Source: Vibrio aestivus (lineage in GTDB: Bacteria; Pseudomonadota; Gammaproteobacteria; Enterobacterales; Vibrionaceae). From it: a stretch of 64,000 nucleotides of DNA. Both the position numbers and the translations under genes were made by a program. Location: contig JYJN01000086.1 of the NCBI GenBank assembly GCA_003263845.1, positions 1 through 64,000 on the forward strand, read 5' to 3'. Below the pieces are notes generated by a model. It was given only the letters and a program-made list of their open reading frames with translations, did not search any database and was not told the origin of the DNA. Each line of letters opens with the position of its first letter. Position 1 is the stretch's first letter. Below are positions 8,964 to 18,394 of the stretch, one piece after another.

Positions 8964-9458
8964 GTGAAAGTATTGGTAAGCTCATGTTTACTTGGATGCA
9001 AGGTCCGCTACGATGGTAACGAATTAAACGTCGAATCTGCAGAATTCCATCGTTTTATTGAAGATAATGAGGTGGTGTCATTTTGCCCTGAGACAGCTGG
9101 TGGCCTAGCGACTCCAAGGGTCCCAGCGGAGATCTGCGGTGGCGGTGGTACGGCTGTGATTGAAGGAAATGCAAAGGTGATGGGTAAAGATGGTTCTAAT
9201 GTTACGGACGCTTTTGTTCATGGGGCTAATCTAGCGTTGGCGATGTGCCAGCGAGAGGGGATTAGCACGGCAATACTCACGCAGGGCAGCCCTTCATGTG
9301 GAAGTGTCCAAATTTATAACGGTAGATTTGAAGGTAAAAAGGTTGCAGGCGAAGGCGTGACAAGTGCAGTCCTGCGTCAAGCAGGCATTAAGGTGGTTAG
9401 CCAGTTTGAGGCGAGTGATTTAATGCTACAGTCGCACAAACGCAGAGATCAAGACTAG
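8964..9458 (+). CDS. DUF523 / TudS-type protein (thiouracil-desulfidase family)
   Basis: I place the start at GTG 8964, behind AAGGAA at 8951; an in-frame ATG at 8916 lies inside ygjV and lacks a site. The protein begins VKVLVSSCLLGC and carries the conserved cysteines SSCLLGC, SFCPE and GSPSCGS, with the typical YDG and GGLATPRVPAEI. DUF523 is the domain of TudS, a [4Fe-4S] enzyme that removes sulfur from 2-thiouracil, so a cluster-bound desulfidase role is likely. It is about 164 aa, complete, and probably cotranscribed with ygjV. Confidence 0.85.
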   Translation: MKVLVSSCLLGCKVRYDGNELNVESAEFHRFIEDNEVVSFCPETAGGLATPRVPAEICGGGGTAVIEGNAKVMGKDGSNVTDAFVHGANLALAMCQREGISTAILTQGSPSCGSVQIYNGRFEGKKVAGEGVTSAVLRQAGIKVVSQFEASDLMLQSHKRRDQD

Positions 9459-9651
9459 TTCAATCATCCGAGTGTTAATCGTTTTATAGTGCCCGTACCG
9501 CTTTATTAGCCCTTCGATTTACGGTGTAAATTCTTATTAAAGCATACGGCATGTTATCTGAAATAACGATAACAGCAGCCAGACCGCACGTACGGTCAGT
9601 TTTTTCATTTTGCTTCTCGCTATGCTCTAAACAAAGCATATGGAGGACATT

Positions 9652-11212
9652 ATGAACCGGAATCATTCTATTGATTCAATACGCGGCTTACTGCTGGTAT
9701 TGATGACCATTAACCACTTTATTTGGCTCACTGGTGGCCGTACTGTGGTCCAACTATTTAGTTTGCAACCGCTAGGGCAAGTTGGCGCGGCAGAAGGGTT
9801 TATATTCATCTCAGGTTTGATGGTAGGGCTACTCTACACTAACCCGAATAAAGACCGAGCGGCGGGTGGCCTATATTCCCGCGCTTGGCAGCTGTATCGA
9901 TACCACATTGTTGCCATGATAGTGACCTTCTGTGTCGCTTGGCTTGGAGTTCAGTGGGGCGCGCAAAGTGAATTTATGTTTACTTCTACGTTTGGTTGGT
10001 TTGTTGGCGAGCGCTGCAAGCGAGCATATTGGCGGGGTTCTTAGTCCATAAACCGGCGTATTTCGATATCTTGCCGATGTATATCGGTTTCTTGGTGGCC
10101 GCACCTTGGGTGGTCAACCAGCTTAAAAATGGCAAGTTAGCGATTGTCTTGGCAGTGAGCGTCGTACTTTGCTTGCGAGTGGCTATGTTGAGTTAAGTTC
10201 GTTGCTGCATCGCCTTTGGGGTACTTCGGATATCAACACTGGCTACTTTAGCTGGCTTGCGTGGCAGTTGCCTTTCTTTGCTGGGGTATGCCTTGGTTAC
10301 CTTGCTCAAAATCGACCGATTGACTGGTTCAAATACAAGTGGGTAACCCTAGCTGCATTGCTGGCAGGTCTTTTGATTTTTGCCGCCCACCGACATGCGT
10401 TCTTATCTTATGGGATCCATCAAGGCATTTTGTATCAGCACGCTGATAAAGCCACACTGGGTTGGCTGCGTATATTGAACTTAGCCATTTTGGTTTACTT
10501 GTTTGGATACCTTATTCAGCGATTCCCTGCGCTTCTTTCAATTCGTCCTTTGGCCTTCATTGGGCGGCACTCATTACAAACATTTGCTTGGCATTATGTG
10601 GTGATCTTTACGTTAGCTCCTGTAGCGGTTCACTTTGGCTACGATGCCTATAACTACAACCTGATCATTGCCTGTGCGGTTATCTGCCTTGCTGTTCCGG
10701 CGTTTGTTAAAGAGTGTCGTCCTTTGTCTTCTTCAACGCCGTTCAGGCTCGACAATAAAATGAAGGTGTCGGCATTGGTGGGTGTTGCGGCGATCCTAGT
10801 CCTTGTATTAGCGAAGGAAGAGAAAGCTCCAATGCAAAACGGAGAACTCGCAGCAGGGCTACATAGCGTGACGATTGAAGTTTCAGGTTTGACTCAAGAA
10901 GGCGGCATTGTTTATGTGGAAGCATCAACCGAAAATGCGATGGTTTTGGGTAGAACGTCAGGCAGGGTAGAAGGCGATAGTATGACGTTGAAGCTGTCTG
11001 AAATACCGAGTGGCTATATCTCTCTATTTGTCTTTCAAGATATTGATGGCGATCAGAGTTTAACCATGGAAGGCTATTTACCCAAGGAGCCGATGGGCTT
11101 CTCTAACAACCCAACCTTATCGGGGCCACCTAACTTCATGCAAAGCCGCTTCAAATTAGGGGAAGCAACGACTCAGCAAATCAGATTGGTGGATTACCGC
11201 GGCATGATGTAA
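9652..11212 (+). pseudogene. OpgC-like membrane acyltransferase with C-terminal DUF2141-like domain, two frameshifts
   Basis: Translation starts at ATG 9652 behind GGAGG. Three frames in succession read one protein: HSIDSIRGLLLVLMTINHF up to about 10007, then ALQASILAGFLVHKPAYFD to about 10168, then ASGYVELSSLLHRLWG to the end. One extra G near 10007 and one extra T near 10168 join them. The first ~350 residues match the OpgC type (multi-TM succinyl/acyltransferase of osmoregulated periplasmic glucans): DILPMYIGFL, FSWLAWQLPFFAGVCLGYL and RHSLQTFAWHYVV. After a last TM (VSALVGVAAILVLVLA) comes a ~130-residue periplasmic tail with VFQDIDGDQSL and PKEPMGFSNN, typical of DUF2141. The fusion is uncommon in my knowledge. 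A single-gene unit. Confidence 0.8.
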
Positions 11213-11265
11213 TTCAGCTTGGGTTTACGTCGAAGCTTATCTTTTGGAGACAGGAAGCAGCAGGT

Positions 11266-11775
11266 TCAAACGCCATTGCTGCTTTTTTGTTTCATGAATA
11301 TCCCCTGTTTCTTCGATAGACCCAGCTTTTTCGATGTCGCACATCCATTCATAACCAGGTACAGAGTAGAAGTTAGATTGGGAAGATAAGCGAAGTAAAG
11401 ATATTCAATCGCTTCCGCCAGTTCAGTAATACTTCCTTTTAATTTGGCTTTGAGGTAGCGGCCCTTTGGAATCGTTAGTTCGCCTAATTTGTCAAACTCA
11501 ACATATCGCACCTCATAATCATGAAGTGTAGTAAAAGGGGTTTGAGTCCCACTTCCTGTGAGCACTGCGCCTTGATAAGGCAGATTGCTCTTTGGGATTT
11601 GGCTTAGTATGTATTCTAGCCTTGTCGCGCTCATTACCTTGATTGAAGGAATCTCGTGCTTCTTCTCGCTAACCGTTTGATCCGGCATCTCTGTCAGTCG
11701 TGTGCTAATGGATTCTATTGCTGCTGGCTGAATCTTGGCTTTATGAGTTGGTAGTTCAATCAGGCAATTTAGCAT
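11266..11775 (-). CDS. GyrI-like small-molecule-binding domain protein (putative)
   Basis: The 169-aa protein overlaps the stop of the upstream AraC-family gene (ATGCTAA), so the two are translationally coupled. Its second half has a GyrI-like pattern: VRYVEFDKLGELTIPKGRYL, LKGSITELAEAIEYLYFAYL and LPNLTST. The upstream AraC protein ends in a similar domain, so this may be a paralogous effector domain encoded separately. No DNA-binding motif is seen in it. It could modulate the AraC protein or sequester its ligand (inference). The C-terminus (KKQGIFMKQKSSNGV) is basic. Confidence 0.55.
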   Translation of the reverse strand: MLNCLIELPTHKAKIQPAAIESISTRLTEMPDQTVSEKKHEIPSIKVMSATRLEYILSQIPKSNLPYQGAVLTGSGTQTPFTTLHDYEVRYVEFDKLGELTIPKGRYLKAKLKGSITELAEAIEYLYFAYLPNLTSTLYLVMNGCATSKKLGLSKKQGIFMKQKSSNGV

Positions 11776-12640
11776 CCGTCGTTGTTTTCATTGTCTTCAG
11801 TCCAAATAAGCGGCAGTTGCGCAAATTTGCTGTTGGTCTGAGGAAGAAAAATAAAGTGCAGGTAGTAAAAAAACGCAGCGATATGAGCGCGACTTGGGAT
11901 GCGAAACCGCCACATCTCTCGAGAAGGCAGTTGCAACTTGATCAAAGGGATATTGGCTGCTTCTGGTTGGCCGTTACAGGCGGCCAGCATCTCAAACTGT
12001 CCGGAATAGTTTGAGCAGCGATTTCGATACTCCAAGGTATAGAATTGAGTGGGTGGTGTTTTCCAATGATGAAGGTGCTGGTCTAGGTTGCGCCACATCG
12101 CATCAAAGTCAGATTCAAAAGGGTCGAAACTATCTACAATCGACGGGAAGGTTTGCGCAGCGCCATAAAGTGTGACGCCTTCAAACATTTCTTGCTTGGG
12201 GGATGGGACTGCATATGAGCGACGAGCTCTAAATGTGTATGCTTTAACGGTGGAAAAGATAGGTAGAGGACGAAGTCTTCACGATGCTTTACCTGTTTAG
12301 GTGAAACGCCCATGATCCGCTTAAACGCCCGGTAAAAGGCCTCTTGTGATTCAAAACCATGGTCCAGTGCCACATCAATGATGCGCTCACTACCATTGGC
12401 AACTCGATGCGCCGCGAGAGAAAGCAAGCGAAGCCGATAGTACTGGCTAATCGTAATACCGGTGTGGCGCTTAAATTCATGCTGTAGGTGCCATTTGCTT
12501 ATGGAAAGATCGTCAGCGATTTGCCCAACATCCAGTTTGCTAGGTAAGGTGCGCTCAAGGTGCTCGACGGTGCGAAGAATTAAAGGGAACTGTCTCATGG
12601 CTATAGGATGCGTAGCACGAAGACTGACTGCAACAAACAA
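11769..12640 (-). pseudogene. AraC-family regulator with C-terminal GyrI-like domain, frameshifted
   Basis: The N-terminal HTH pair is at the start: LDVGQIADDLSISKWHLQHE and IIDVALDHGFESQEAFYRAF, with the AraC signature GFESQEAFYRAFKRIMGVSP. After about residue 150 the frame shifts. Adding one A near 12189 gives the GyrI-like ligand domain (FEGVTLYGAAQTFPSIVDSF through FIFLPQTNSKFAQLPLIW) ending at 11769. This is the HTH-first layout of Rob-like regulators of drug response. The start TTG 12640 has GAAGGG upstream; ATG 12598 is an alternative without a site. The first 120 bases of the gene are duplicated at 13548. Confidence 0.8.
12515..12635. repeat. Source copy of a 121-bp duplicated segment (AraC 5' end)
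   Basis: This part of the AraC-family gene matches 13548-13667 almost base for base in the same orientation, with about eight substitutions and one single-base indel (AATTAAAGGG against AATTAAGGG). It encodes residues up to QIADDL and the bases around the start. Confidence 0.9.
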
Positions 12641-12949
12641 GCCGCCCTTCTTAGAAGGACTTCAATTATTTTGCTAGGAGCTTAGCGCGCAGTATTTAGG
12701 CCAGCATTAAACGTGAACAGTTATTAAGATTTGCCCAATCTCAAATTGCATTCGAACAACAACCCTTAGATTTAGATGTCGCGATCTGAAATTGCTGATG
12801 TCGCATTGTTCAATTGGCACAGAGCGACATGAACCATACCATTTATGTATTCAAGAACATTGTATTGAGAACACATCATATCTGTCGGTTTATCTAAACT
12901 ATTAATGCGGATTGATGGTGTTCTCTAAAGAAGACTACATAGGTGACGC
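12641..12949. other. Intergenic region before the 88-aa membrane protein
   Basis: These 309 bases hold the promoters of the divergent AraC and small membrane protein genes. I see no clear operator, terminator or further gene. Confidence 0.5.
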
Positions 12950-13216
12950 ATGGAAAATATCATTTCAATTTTCAGTTTTATTGGTAATGCTTACTTGATA
13001 CTAGGGGGTATTGCGACATTTTATGTGCTAATTATCTTCCTAATGACAGGGCATAATGTTTTCGACTATCCAACTAAGCCTGTTTTGCCAATTTCTCATA
13101 AGGTGAGTTATGTGATTGTTATGTCAATTCTGTTTCCTGTATTTTATGCTATTTACTATAAAGAAATTCTCAGGCTGAGCTCTGCCATGAAACGGGTTAA
13201 GTTAAGCCTGCTGTAA
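12950..13216 (+). CDS. Small two-TM inner-membrane protein, unknown
   Basis: The 88-aa protein has two membrane segments, about 5-31 (ISIFSFIGNAYLILGGIATF and on) and about 50-67 (VSYVIVMSILFPVFYAIYY), joined by a polar loop with FDYPTKPVLPIS. It starts at ATG 12950 behind AGGTGA and is followed by an intrinsic terminator, so it looks like a real single-gene unit. I do not recognise a family. Confidence 0.6.
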   Translation: MENIISIFSFIGNAYLILGGIATFYVLIIFLMTGHNVFDYPTKPVLPISHKVSYVIVMSILFPVFYAIYYKEILRLSSAMKRVKLSLL

Positions 13217-13238
13217 ATTACGTTAACAACTGAGTCTT

Positions 13239-13262
13239 GAGGCTGATCTTTTAGCCTCTTTT
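13239..13262 (+). terminator. Intrinsic terminator of the 88-aa gene
   Basis: GAGGCT (13239-13244) pairs with AGCCTC (13253-13258), followed by TTTT. It lies 22 bases after the stop of the small membrane protein gene. Confidence 0.75.
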
Positions 13263-13510
13263 CCTATTGTTATTCATAATAGGGAACCCTTGAGCCAGAA
13301 AGCTCCTATGGAAAATTAAACCATCACGTTTCTAAACAGGAATACGTAGGTTTAAGGGCTGCGAATAGAAAGATGTACAGTTGGCTTATAGTGAATTTTT
13401 ATTATATTAATAACTTTTGATAAATTTTTGATTCATAGAGTTTTTCCTATAGTTATCCTCATCGAAGCGAAACACGAAACAAATAATTAAATTAGTTTTT
13501 GGAGAAAGTT

Positions 13511-13537
13511 ATGGAAATGAATCACGTTGGAATCTGA
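13511..13537 (+). pseudogene. Truncated gene start interrupted by the AraC duplication
   Basis: A strong GGAGA site at 13501 precedes ATG 13511, but the frame closes after MEMNHVGI. The stop falls only about ten bases before the duplicated AraC segment begins (13548). The AT-rich upstream region has the look of a promoter. The simplest reading is a gene that lost its body when the duplicated segment was joined here. Its identity cannot be told from eight codons. Confidence 0.35.
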
Positions 13538-13547
13538 TAGCTTAGCC

Positions 13548-13667
13548 GCGATTTGCCCAACATCCAGTTTGCTAGGTAAGATGCGCTCAAGGTGCTCGAC
13601 GGTGCGAAGAATTAAGGGAAATTGTCTCATGGCTATAGCATGCGTAGCACGGACACTGACTGCAACA
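13548..13667. repeat. Second copy of the AraC 5' segment (truncated)
   Basis: This copy encodes the same N-terminal stretch on the minus strand (MRQFPLILRTVEHLERILPS with LDVGQIA) and then diverges into unrelated sequence on both sides. It has no HTH and cannot make a regulator. It lies between the truncated gene start at 13511 and the 3' end of the LysR gene at 13723. Confidence 0.9.
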
Positions 13668-13722
13668 GGCGACAAGTTCTTTTAGAGCCGCTTCAAGGAT
13701 TTCGCTTTTAGGGGTATCGTCA

Positions 13723-14616
13723 TTAGGAGTTGATGATTCTTTCTGAAATCCATTGGATTTTAGGATCTTTGTTTCGAGTCTTATGCCAATACAATTTGAC
13801 CTTGTATTTAGGCACATTTAGAGGCAATTCGGATAAGGTAATGGGCAATAGCGCACTCACATGAGTCGCGTATTTGTTGGGCAAAGCAAGTAAATATTGC
13901 GTATTGACCACAAAGGAAGGAGCAGAGAGAACACTGGGTGTCTTCACCGCGATTTGCCGCTTCTTTTTGAGCTTTGATAGCGTAATATCCAAAATACCTC
14001 GCACTTCATTCCATGGTGTTACTAAGACATGTTTGTAACTTAGAAACTCAGCGAGCGTAAGGTCTCCCTGACAAGGATGAGTTTGACAGCGAACACATAC
14101 GTATTCATCTTCAAACCATACTTGAGAAGCCATGCTTTCAAAATTCTCTATCTCATGAGCGAAACCACACACTAAATCAAACTCGCTTTCCCTCAAAGCC
14201 TCTTCAGGTAGTCTTTCCTCTAAGTGGAATAGTTCGATGGTGATATTAGGGTAGTCTCGACTTAGTGTCGAAATAAAAGAATGCATACACCAACTGGTAT
14301 AGTCTGTGACTGCTATTTTAAATTTATGCGCGTCGTTCGGGCTGAAAAGTGTGGATGATGTAACTCCCTTTTCAATCAGTTCAATACCTTGTAATAGGTG
14401 AGTGGCGATGCTTTTTGAATATTCGGTCGGTAACATTCGATTGCCGACTCGAACAAAGAGGTCATCATTCAAGCGCTCCCTTAGCCTTTGCAAAGCGTGG
14501 CTGCACGCCGACTGACTGAGGCTCAATGTATCGGCGGTTTCTCGAACCGACCCTGTTTTGTATAAAACGGAGAACAATCTAATTAAGTTCAAGTCGATAT
14601 TGGGCAACAAACTCAT
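13723..14616 (-). CDS. LysR-family transcriptional regulator
   Basis: The 297-aa protein starts MSLLPNIDLNLIRLFSVLYK and has the LysR winged HTH (VRETADTLSLSQSACSHALQ, about 24-43; RLRERLNDDLFVRVGNRMLP next) and a substrate-binding domain (FKIAVTDYTSWCMHSFISTL and on). This start pattern (DLNLIRLFSVL) is that of the NodD/LeuO-like subgroup. It is divergent from the GNAT gene at 14764. The effector and targets are not visible. Confidence 0.88.
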   Translation of the reverse strand: MSLLPNIDLNLIRLFSVLYKTGSVRETADTLSLSQSACSHALQRLRERLNDDLFVRVGNRMLPTEYSKSIATHLLQGIELIEKGVTSSTLFSPNDAHKFKIAVTDYTSWCMHSFISTLSRDYPNITIELFHLEERLPEEALRESEFDLVCGFAHEIENFESMASQVWFEDEYVCVRCQTHPCQGDLTLAEFLSYKHVLVTPWNEVRGILDITLSKLKKKRQIAVKTPSVLSAPSFVVNTQYLLALPNKYATHVSALLPITLSELPLNVPKYKVKLYWHKTRNKDPKIQWISERIINS

Positions 14617-14763
14617 GCATCCTACTCACTTTCTGACTGCAAACTATGCAGTTCCTTCATGTCTTATTCAAAGCTACACTACTTCCAATATCTGTCAACA
14701 GTACTAGGGATGCACGACTATGCAGAGACAGTACTGGATCTAAAATCGCAAGGAAGGACAACA

Positions 14764-15245
14764 ATGCAAAATATCAGTATTAGAGAAGCTCGAATCGAAG
14801 ATGCCCCATTGCTTTTAAGATTTATAACGGAACTGGCGACTTATGAGAAAGCCAAGACCAAGTAAAAGCCTCATTGCCAGATTTGAAAGCGACTCTGTTT
14901 TCTGAAGATGCAACGGCTCATGCGATTATCTGCTTGGTAAATAATGAGCCTGTTGGTTTTGCCGTTTACTTTTACAATTACTCCACTTGGCTAGGACAAA
15001 ACGGTCTGTATCTCGAAGATTTATATGTCTCTCCAGAATTTCGTAATGTGGGGGCAGGTAAGGCAATCATCAAATACTTGGCGAATCTTGCGGTTAAGAA
15101 CAACTGTGGGAGATTCGAGTGGTGTGTGCTTGATTGGAACCAGCCAGCGATTGATTTTTATCGCTCTATTGGCGCAACCGCACAGGATGAATGGACAATC
15201 TATCGTTTGAGCGGTCAGAGTTTGTCATCATTTGCTGAGAGCTGA
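14764..15245 (+). pseudogene. GNAT N-acetyltransferase (diamine-acetyltransferase-like), frameshifted
   Basis: Translation starts at ATG 14764 behind AAGGAC. The first frame (NISIREARIEDAPLLLRFIT) ends after EKAKTK. Adding one G at AAGACC (near 14856) gives EKAKDQVKASLPDLKATLF and continues to 15245. The body has the acetyl-CoA motif EDLYVSPEFRNVGAGKAIIK (about 90-109) and WCVLDWNQPAIDFYRSIGA, typical of spermidine/diamine-type GNATs. The restored length is about 160 aa. It is divergent from the LysR gene. Confidence 0.82.
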
Positions 15246-15272
15246 TCTGTTGTATTGTGCAAACTTGTCATG

Positions 15273-15298
15273 AGGCACTTTCGAGTTAGAAAGTGCCT
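15273..15298. terminator. Stem-loop between convergent GNAT and solute-binding genes
   Basis: AGGCACTTTC (15273-15282) pairs perfectly with GAAAGTGCCT (15289-15298). It lies 28 bases after the GNAT stop and just downstream of the convergent gene. The T-run is poor on both sides, so it is a weak terminator at best. Confidence 0.5.
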
Positions 15299-15351
15299 TG
15301 GATTAGATATCAAGCAATCATTAGTTTTGTATGGAATTTGCTGGGTAAGGC

Positions 15352-16130
15352 TCATTGTTGGAGTTGGTACTTTGCTTTAAGAAGTTGATACTCAGGCGTC
15401 TGCTTAAAGCGTTCCATCTCTTGGGTAAATGCTTGTACTATTGGGTCGGCACTGCTTTCTTTAGCAAACCCCAAATAAACAGTTGTCGAATATAAGGGGG
15501 AGTTATGAGCTCGAGTTCATCAAGCAATCCTTGGTGCTGCATCCCTTTAAGATCGTCAACACTTACAACACCGATATCGTGCCTCTGCTTGGCGATGAGT
15601 TCAATCACACGCTTACTTGAAGCCACTTCGACTTTATGAATACTCGTCGATTCATCGAAGTCTTTTCCTAATGTGAAACCTGAAATATAAGCGACAGTGT
15701 GCGGCTCCAACTGTTCTATCTTACCGTTGTATACAATGTCATCTCTATGTTTACGTTTGACTAGATAATGATTGGTACCAGAGAGGATGTTTGATTCAGA
15801 GTAATAAACAAATTGCTCACGTTCAGGCGTTTTTGCAATGTAGGTAATCGCACTTATCTGACCCGTCTCGACCATTTTTACGGCTCGTTTCCATGGCAAA
15901 GATTTAAATGAGATAGAAACTTCTAAGTTATTGGCGACTTTACGAATGAGTTCTATGTGAAACCCTGTGAGTTGACCGTCTACTTCCATTTCATAGGGAG
16001 GCCAATTACCATCACCACGTGCAATGACCAACTCAGTTTGGCTGTAGACAGCACATGGGAGTAGCAACAACCAAGTGCAAAGGGCAGACAATAAACGGGG
16101 CACAAATTGAGTGCTAACTACTTGAACCAA
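15352..16130 (-). pseudogene. Periplasmic solute-binding protein family 3, frameshifted near C-terminus
   Basis: The protein starts with a signal peptide (SALCTWLLLLPCAVYS) and has the SBP_bac_3 pattern: GDGNWPPYEMEVDGQLTGFH, VANNLEVSISFKSLPWKRAV and ISAITYIAKTPEREQF. The frame as sequenced goes wrong after LELITPP. Restoring one C in the C-run near 15498 gives PPLYSTTVYLGFAKESSADP and a normal end at 15352. Single proteins of this type bind amino acids or similar small solutes. It lies 223 bases downstream of the sensor kinase gene and on the same strand, so it could feed a signal to that system (inference). Confidence 0.8.
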
Positions 16131-16353
16131 TTAAAATGCCTCACCTTAAATTTACTGCACAATAGTCTTAATAAATTAGAAGAAATGTAGAATGGATTTT
16201 AGGCCATTTTATTGCAAATATCGTTCTTGAATCTGAAACAAACATAAATTGCTCCAGAAAGAGGTGGGTAAGAGCGCGAGGCTTACAGCCACTAGATCAG
16301 GTTGGCGCAGCGAAAGGGGTCATCGTTATTTCGGGTTCGAAATACTCGAGTAC

Positions 16354-17703
16354 CTAACGTTCAGATTTAGCAATAAGAACTGTAAATCTTGCACCGCCAA
16401 GATGACTATCATCAACAGAAATTTTCCATCCTAGATTCTTAGCAGCTTGGCTTGCGATCGCGAGCCCTAACCCAAACCCACCTTTGTTGAGATTTCGACT
16501 TTCATCTAAGCGTGAGAATGCCAAGAAAATTTCATTTCGTTTGTCTTTTGGGATGCCCTCACCATTGTCTTCGACATCAATGGTCCAGCAGCAGTCGAAC
16601 TCATGTAGGGACACTTCGACACTGCCGTTACCATAATTCATTGCATTTTTGATGAGATTATCTAGCACCAGCTTCGCAAAACAGTGCGGCCCGAAAGGGT
16701 GGTGCTGAGACACATTCTTATCGACATTGAATTGTATAGCCGTGTTGTGACTCATCATCTCAATGCGTTTGTGACACAATTTGGTTAAATCAATGGCTTC
16801 GGCATGTGGTGCGTTTGACGAGCAGCGTTTATTGTTGAGGCGAGATAGTTGAATGATGTCAGCCGTTAGTAGAGAAATGTCTTCAATGTAATTATCGATA
16901 TTGTCATGCAATGCAGCTTTGTTCTTTGTATCGTCCCGGCGCAAAAGATCACTTGCCATTTGAATGCGGCTCAACGGTGTCCGTATTTCATGGGGGATGG
17001 CTTGTGAAAATATTTGAGCTTGTTTGACGCGAGTCTCTATGTCCTCTGCCATCTCGTTAAAGCTTTGGGCAATCTCTTTAATTGGAGATATATGATAGGA
17101 CTCTGCACGAACACTCAGGTCCCCTTGACCAAACGCCTCTTGTACTTTCAGTAACTTATTAACTCTCTTATTAACTCGGCGCAAGGGTAAATACAATAGA
17201 ATGGCCAGAGCTAAACTCATGGTGATAAATAGCATCAAGAAGAAGTGATTATCTCTATCTGCATACCATGGTGTTGATATAGAAATGGGGTCTTCGGTTT
17301 CTGTAAAAAGTAGAAATTGAGTTGAATCGGGGATCGGGAGTGCAATAGCGAAGAGATCGGCATCATTGATGTAAATCGTTCTCCCTTTGTGCTCAGTGAA
17401 CGGCTCACAATCGAGACAGTAATCTTCAATATTTTTATCTTGTTCAATGACTTGCAGATTATAGTCATAGAAAGAAAGCTCCAAATTATGACTAAGCTTC
17501 TGATACAAGCCATCAGCTTCATATCGACTATTCACATAGTGCTGTAAGTGGGCGGTAGCGGTATCAATAAAAACATCTTTATCACCTTGACGAACATAAC
17601 CTTCAGAAAGATGGATGAAAATAAAGAAGGTGATAACCATGCCTACCACGCTTTCCAAGTATAAGCATTTGAACATAGACATTGGTTTTGCTTTCATGCT
17701 CAT
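16354..17703 (-). CDS. Sensor histidine kinase (RstB-like)
   Basis: The 449-aa protein has an N-terminal membrane segment (VVGMVITFFIFIHL, about 19-32), a periplasmic sensor part with two closely spaced cysteines (DYCLDCEPF), a second membrane segment (FFLMLFITMSLALAILLYLP), and a HAMP region. The H-box is IPHEIRTPLSRIQMASDLL with the phosphorylated His. The ATPase N and G boxes are NLIKNAMNYGNG, DNGEGIP and GFGLGLAIA. It overlaps the response regulator stop by four bases, so the two are translationally coupled. The layout resembles RstB, but the signal is unknown. Confidence 0.9.
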   Translation of the reverse strand: MSMKAKPMSMFKCLYLESVVGMVITFFIFIHLSEGYVRQGDKDVFIDTATAHLQHYVNSRYEADGLYQKLSHNLELSFYDYNLQVIEQDKNIEDYCLDCEPFTEHKGRTIYINDADLFAIALPIPDSTQFLLFTETEDPISISTPWYADRDNHFFLMLFITMSLALAILLYLPLRRVNKRVNKLLKVQEAFGQGDLSVRAESYHISPIKEIAQSFNEMAEDIETRVKQAQIFSQAIPHEIRTPLSRIQMASDLLRRDDTKNKAALHDNIDNYIEDISLLTADIIQLSRLNNKRCSSNAPHAEAIDLTKLCHKRIEMMSHNTAIQFNVDKNVSQHHPFGPHCFAKLVLDNLIKNAMNYGNGSVEVSLHEFDCCWTIDVEDNGEGIPKDKRNEIFLAFSRLDESRNLNKGGFGLGLAIASQAAKNLGWKISVDDSHLGGARFTVLIAKSER

Positions 17704-18394
17704 GCTTGGCTGCCCACTAACTTATAGCCCTGATTCCTTACCGTTTTAATTGCGGCCCCGAAGACCTCTGCTTGAATCAGTTTTTTTCTTAAACTCGATA
17801 CACGCATGTCGATGGAGCGATTGTTAGGGCTATATTCAATGCCTCGTGCTACTTGACAGCAGTGTTCTCGAGAGACTGTTTGACCAGAGTATTCAATGAG
17901 AACCTGTAGGATTTCAAACTCAGACTGGGTGAGAGAGATGGGTTTTTGCTGATAGTAAGCGGTTTGAGTATCACTATTAATAACGATGCCATGTGCATCA
18001 TTGATTGTGGCTTGCTTGACCTGTTTAATAGAGTGATAGCGACGCATTAGTGCCTCTATTCGAGCCACTAAGATATGGCCTCGGATAGGTTTGGTCATGT
18101 AATCATCAGCCCAAGTTTTAGAAGTGATACTTCGCTCATTTCATCTTCTGAGGCGGTTAATATGATGATCATGCCTTGGTAAAACTCTCTGGCTTCGCGA
18201 CAAATATCAACCCCAGATTTACCCGGAAGCATAAGATCCAAAATAATCAGATCTGGTTGGGTGAGCTTTATCTCATTGAGTGACTCTAATCCATCACTAA
18301 TCACAGAGACTTGGTAGCCCTCTGCTTCAAGATACATTTTTGTTAGTTGGGCGATGGCATCGTCGTCTTCAACCAATAAAACGTTGCAGCTCAT
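17700..18394 (-). pseudogene. OmpR-family response regulator, frameshifted in the receiver domain
   Basis: The first frame (from ATG 18394) gives a receiver domain: VLLVEDDDAIAQLTKMYLEA and the phosphoacceptor Asp in PDLIILDLMLPGKSG. It ends after LLKLGLMIT. One G restored in the run near 18111 gives LLKLGADDYMTKPIRGHILV, which contains the conserved switch Lys in MTKP. It then continues into the winged-helix DNA-binding domain (QKPISLTQSEFEILQVLIEY, IDMRVSSLRKKL and RNQGYKLV). The restored length is about 231 aa. It is coupled to the kinase gene. Confidence 0.87.

Larger units (their letters stand above)
13217..13722. other. Intergenic region with terminator, gene remnant and duplicated segment
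   Basis: Beyond the terminator (13239), the truncated start (13511) and the AraC copy (13548), the rest is AT-rich sequence in which I see nothing. Confidence 0.5.

Noticed and set aside
9484..9666. Minus-strand 60-codon frame before the OpgC-like gene
   Set aside because: It has no ribosome site, no protein-like features and overlaps the promoter region of the OpgC-like gene.
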